Below, piece by piece: positions 14,232 to 15,783 of a stretch of DNA of 15,783 nucleotides. Positions within the stretch are counted from its first letter, which is position 1. Each line of letters begins with the position of its first letter. Position numbers and translations under genes: made by a program. The notes under the pieces were generated by a model, which made no database searches, was not told where the DNA came from, and saw only the letters and a program-made list of their open reading frames with translations. This stretch comes from Syntrophomonadaceae bacterium (GTDB lineage: Bacteria > Bacillota_D > Dethiobacteria > DTU022): positions 1 to 15,783 of the forward strand of contig PXFD01000098.1 of assembly GCA_003564505.1 (NCBI GenBank). The letters are read 5' to 3'.

Positions 14232-15472
14232 AGCGTTGCCACCTTCCTTTTCAAAACAACCAGCCCTGCTATATAGATAACAAGGACCCAAATAATTGCA
14301 TAGGCTAAGTGGTATAAAGAATCGGCCCATAGCAAATTATAAACTGTTACATCATATAAAAGCCGGACTATCGAATAGCTGGGAAGAAAACTTACCCAGG
14401 TTGCAACGGAACCGGGGAAAAGCACGGCAAATGAGGGAATCATAAGCGGTATGATAAAGAGCATGCTGAACATGAGCTGCCCGATAAAATCTTTCCCGGC
14501 AGCTCCCACGAGCATGGCTACTGCAGTAAAGAGCACTGAGCCCAGCAGAACAGTAACCAGCAACAGCGACCAGTTATCCACAGTAAATGCACCAACAAGT
14601 AGTAAAATAATCACAGCCTGACTCATAGCCAGGGCAGTGCCAAAAATAGTCTTGGCCAGCAAAAAGTGACCAACCCGGACCGGCGTTACCAGCAAAGCGG
14701 TTACAGTGCGCTGTAATACTTCGTTTGAAATAAGCGAAGCCATGGCAAAAGTTTCCATCATCATGATGAAAAAGGCAACCATCGGCCTCATCCGGTCTCG
14801 CATGGTAATTTGTTCACCAAGCCGGTCAGTCCCAAGGATAATTACTTCCTCATCAGGAAATTCAACCGGCAGATCCTGCCCGGCAAGGTGGTATGCTATT
14901 TCGCGTACCATCCCCTGCATGGCATTTCTCAGTTCTTCCGGCACATCGGCATCAGTATAAAATGTAACAGTTTGACTTTCCCCCAGTATCGCATCACCAA
15001 GAAAAGCGGGTGGAAGTGACATGCCTATTCCAAGATTAATTCTGTCAGCATCTTCCGGTTTATCCTGATCGCTTTTCGGATCATGGAACAGGTAACGTCC
15101 CTGGTCTGTTTTGTAAACCTCGAGCTCTCCCCTGATGGCCTGTTTCAGCTGCTCTTCATCGTCAAATTCCACCAGGACAAGTCCTTCTTCTTCGAATGCT
15201 GTTTCTGCTTCTTCAAGCTGCTCAATTACCTCACTGGGCAAACCGGCTTCTTCTAGCGTTTCTTTTCCCTCGCTGATCAAAACATCAAGCGACGGGCTGA
15301 TGGCAAATGTAATATCTTCATCTACTTCATCGGGAACCATCCAGAAGATAGCAATAAAAAAGCCCAGGCCAAGCACGGTCAGAAAAAGGTAAATCATGTT
15401 CCGGCTGTACACCCGGATATCTTTTTTTATGATTGCCAGGAGAAGGCCGCTGTTCGATATTTTTTGTTTCAT
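14228..15472 (-). CDS. ABC-2 type exporter permease, first subunit
   Basis: This 414-residue protein has the ABC-2 plan: a membrane segment at about 26-46 (YLFLTVLGLGFFIAIFWMV), a long and very acidic external domain (about 47-225, including VDEDITFAISPSLDVLISEG and a Glu-rich stretch near 75-110), and a cluster of membrane segments from MVAFFIMMMETFAMASLIS onward. The cytoplasmic LQRTVTALLVTPVRVGHFLLAKTIFG matches the same element of the second permease (RTLTAMLVTPVKIDEILAAKW), so the two are paralogs likely to form a heterodimer. GGAGG lies 8 bases before the ATG. Its start overlaps the ATPase stop by 4 bases (ATGA) and its stop overlaps the second permease start, so all three genes form one operon. 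Confidence 0.92.
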   Translation of the reverse strand: MKQKISNSGLLLAIIKKDIRVYSRNMIYLFLTVLGLGFFIAIFWMVPDEVDEDITFAISPSLDVLISEGKETLEEAGLPSEVIEQLEEAETAFEEEGLVLVEFDDEEQLKQAIRGELEVYKTDQGRYLFHDPKSDQDKPEDADRINLGIGMSLPPAFLGDAILGESQTVTFYTDADVPEELRNAMQGMVREIAYHLAGQDLPVEFPDEEVIILGTDRLGEQITMRDRMRPMVAFFIMMMETFAMASLISNEVLQRTVTALLVTPVRVGHFLLAKTIFGTALAMSQAVIILLLVGAFTVDNWSLLLVTVLLGSVLFTAVAMLVGAAGKDFIGQLMFSMLFIIPLMIPSFAVLFPGSVATWVSFLPSYSIVRLLYDVTVYNLLWADSLYHLAYAIIWVLVIYIAGLVVLKRKVATL

Positions 15473-15783
15473 CCAGCCAGCCTCCTGCCGGTCAGTTTAA
15501 TGAAAATCGCCTCAAGGGTGGCCTCCTCTGTATGGATAGTCAATAAATCAGGTGAAGCTGCAAGTTCACTTAGGCGGGTAGAAGATTTTCCTCCATCCAG
15601 GGGCAGGTTTTCTTCCACAACACCATCTTCGTCACGCAGACGCACCCGGACTGACCGCTTGCCGTATTTAAGTTTCAGGTTTTCAGCTGTATCAAGGGCT
15701 GCTATTTCACCTTCGTTAATAAAAGCCACCCGGTCGGATAGCTCATCGGCTTCATGCATGTTATGGGTTGTCAGCAGAACTGC
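15469..15783 (-). CDS. ABC exporter ATPase, C-terminal part (5' end outside window)
   Basis: The frame is open to the right edge and shows the last 104 residues. It begins AVLLTTHNMHEADELSDRVAFI, which holds the H-loop histidine (TTHNM) of an ABC ATPase, followed by the strand INEGEIAALDTAENLKLKYG. A small C-terminal domain common in ABC-2 exporter ATPases of the DrrA/NatA group ends in TEEATLEAIFIKLTGRRLAG. Walker A, signature and Walker B motifs lie beyond the window. It energises the two permeases that follow with 4-base overlaps. A start within the visible sequence at 15759 would remove the ATPase motifs and is not credible. Confidence 0.93.
   Translation of the reverse strand, partial: AVLLTTHNMHEADELSDRVAFINEGEIAALDTAENLKLKYGKRSVRVRLRDEDGVVEENLPLDGGKSSTRLSELAASPDLLTIHTEEATLEAIFIKLTGRRLAG

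Noticed and set aside
14232..14330. Longer N-terminus for the second permease from 14330
   Set aside because: It would overlap the first permease by about 100 bases; the GTG at 14231 has a good ribosome binding site and a 4-base coupled overlap.
1..15783. tRNA, rRNA, CRISPR array or complete insertion sequence
   Set aside because: No cloverleaf with CCA end, no regularly spaced repeats and no transposase-like frame was seen on either strand.

Overview
The window looks like chromosomal DNA of an anaerobic, low-to-middle GC Bacillota (clostridial or syntrophomonad-like). The signs are strong AGGAGG-type ribosome binding sites, frequent GTG and TTG starts, sigma-A promoters close to consensus, a class I cyclic-di-GMP riboswitch of Firmicutes type, and a mix of UspA, DsrE-like, CBS-ACT, DHH phosphoesterase and LepA genes. 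I cannot name a genus. Almost everything is on the minus strand; only the HD-domain gene (7589) and the HepT-like gene (12490) are on plus. By eye, positions 1-8250 are more AT-rich than 8600-15783.

Right-to-left on the minus strand, the most interesting block runs from 6176 to 1092. A textbook promoter (TTGACA, 17 bases, TATAAT) drives a c-di-GMP-I (GEMM) riboswitch at 6033-6112. It is followed by a tail-anchored MORN-repeat protein, a long-chain acyl-CoA synthetase with an acidic tail, and three tandem paralogous small proteins with a predicted roadblock/LC7-like fold. All five genes are co-directional, with gaps of 72-125 bases and no convincing terminator between them, so they probably form one c-di-GMP-controlled operon. 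This combination (membrane-anchored MORN scaffold, acyl-CoA ligase, roadblock triplet) is one I do not recognise as a described system. A CBS-CBS-ACT protein (AcuB-like), cut by the left edge, lies 484 bases further on and may be separate.

The middle (6281-8600) holds independently transcribed stress or housekeeping genes: a UspA with its own terminator, a small charged coiled-coil protein with its own consensus promoter and terminator, a divergent HD-domain hydrolase, a short REP-like inverted repeat, and a DsrE-family protein downstream of lepA.

The right half holds lepA (elongation factor 4, TTG start), with a perfect 20-base palindrome over its promoter. Upstream are a GNAT acetyltransferase and a DHH/DHHA1 phosphoesterase (probably an operon), a divergent solitary HepT-like HEPN protein with an apparently degenerate active site, and a three-gene ABC-2 exporter operon (ATPase cut by the right edge, then two permeases). 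The exporter genes are joined by 4-base stop/start overlaps. Directly after the last permease is a broken small glycine-zipper membrane-peptide gene.
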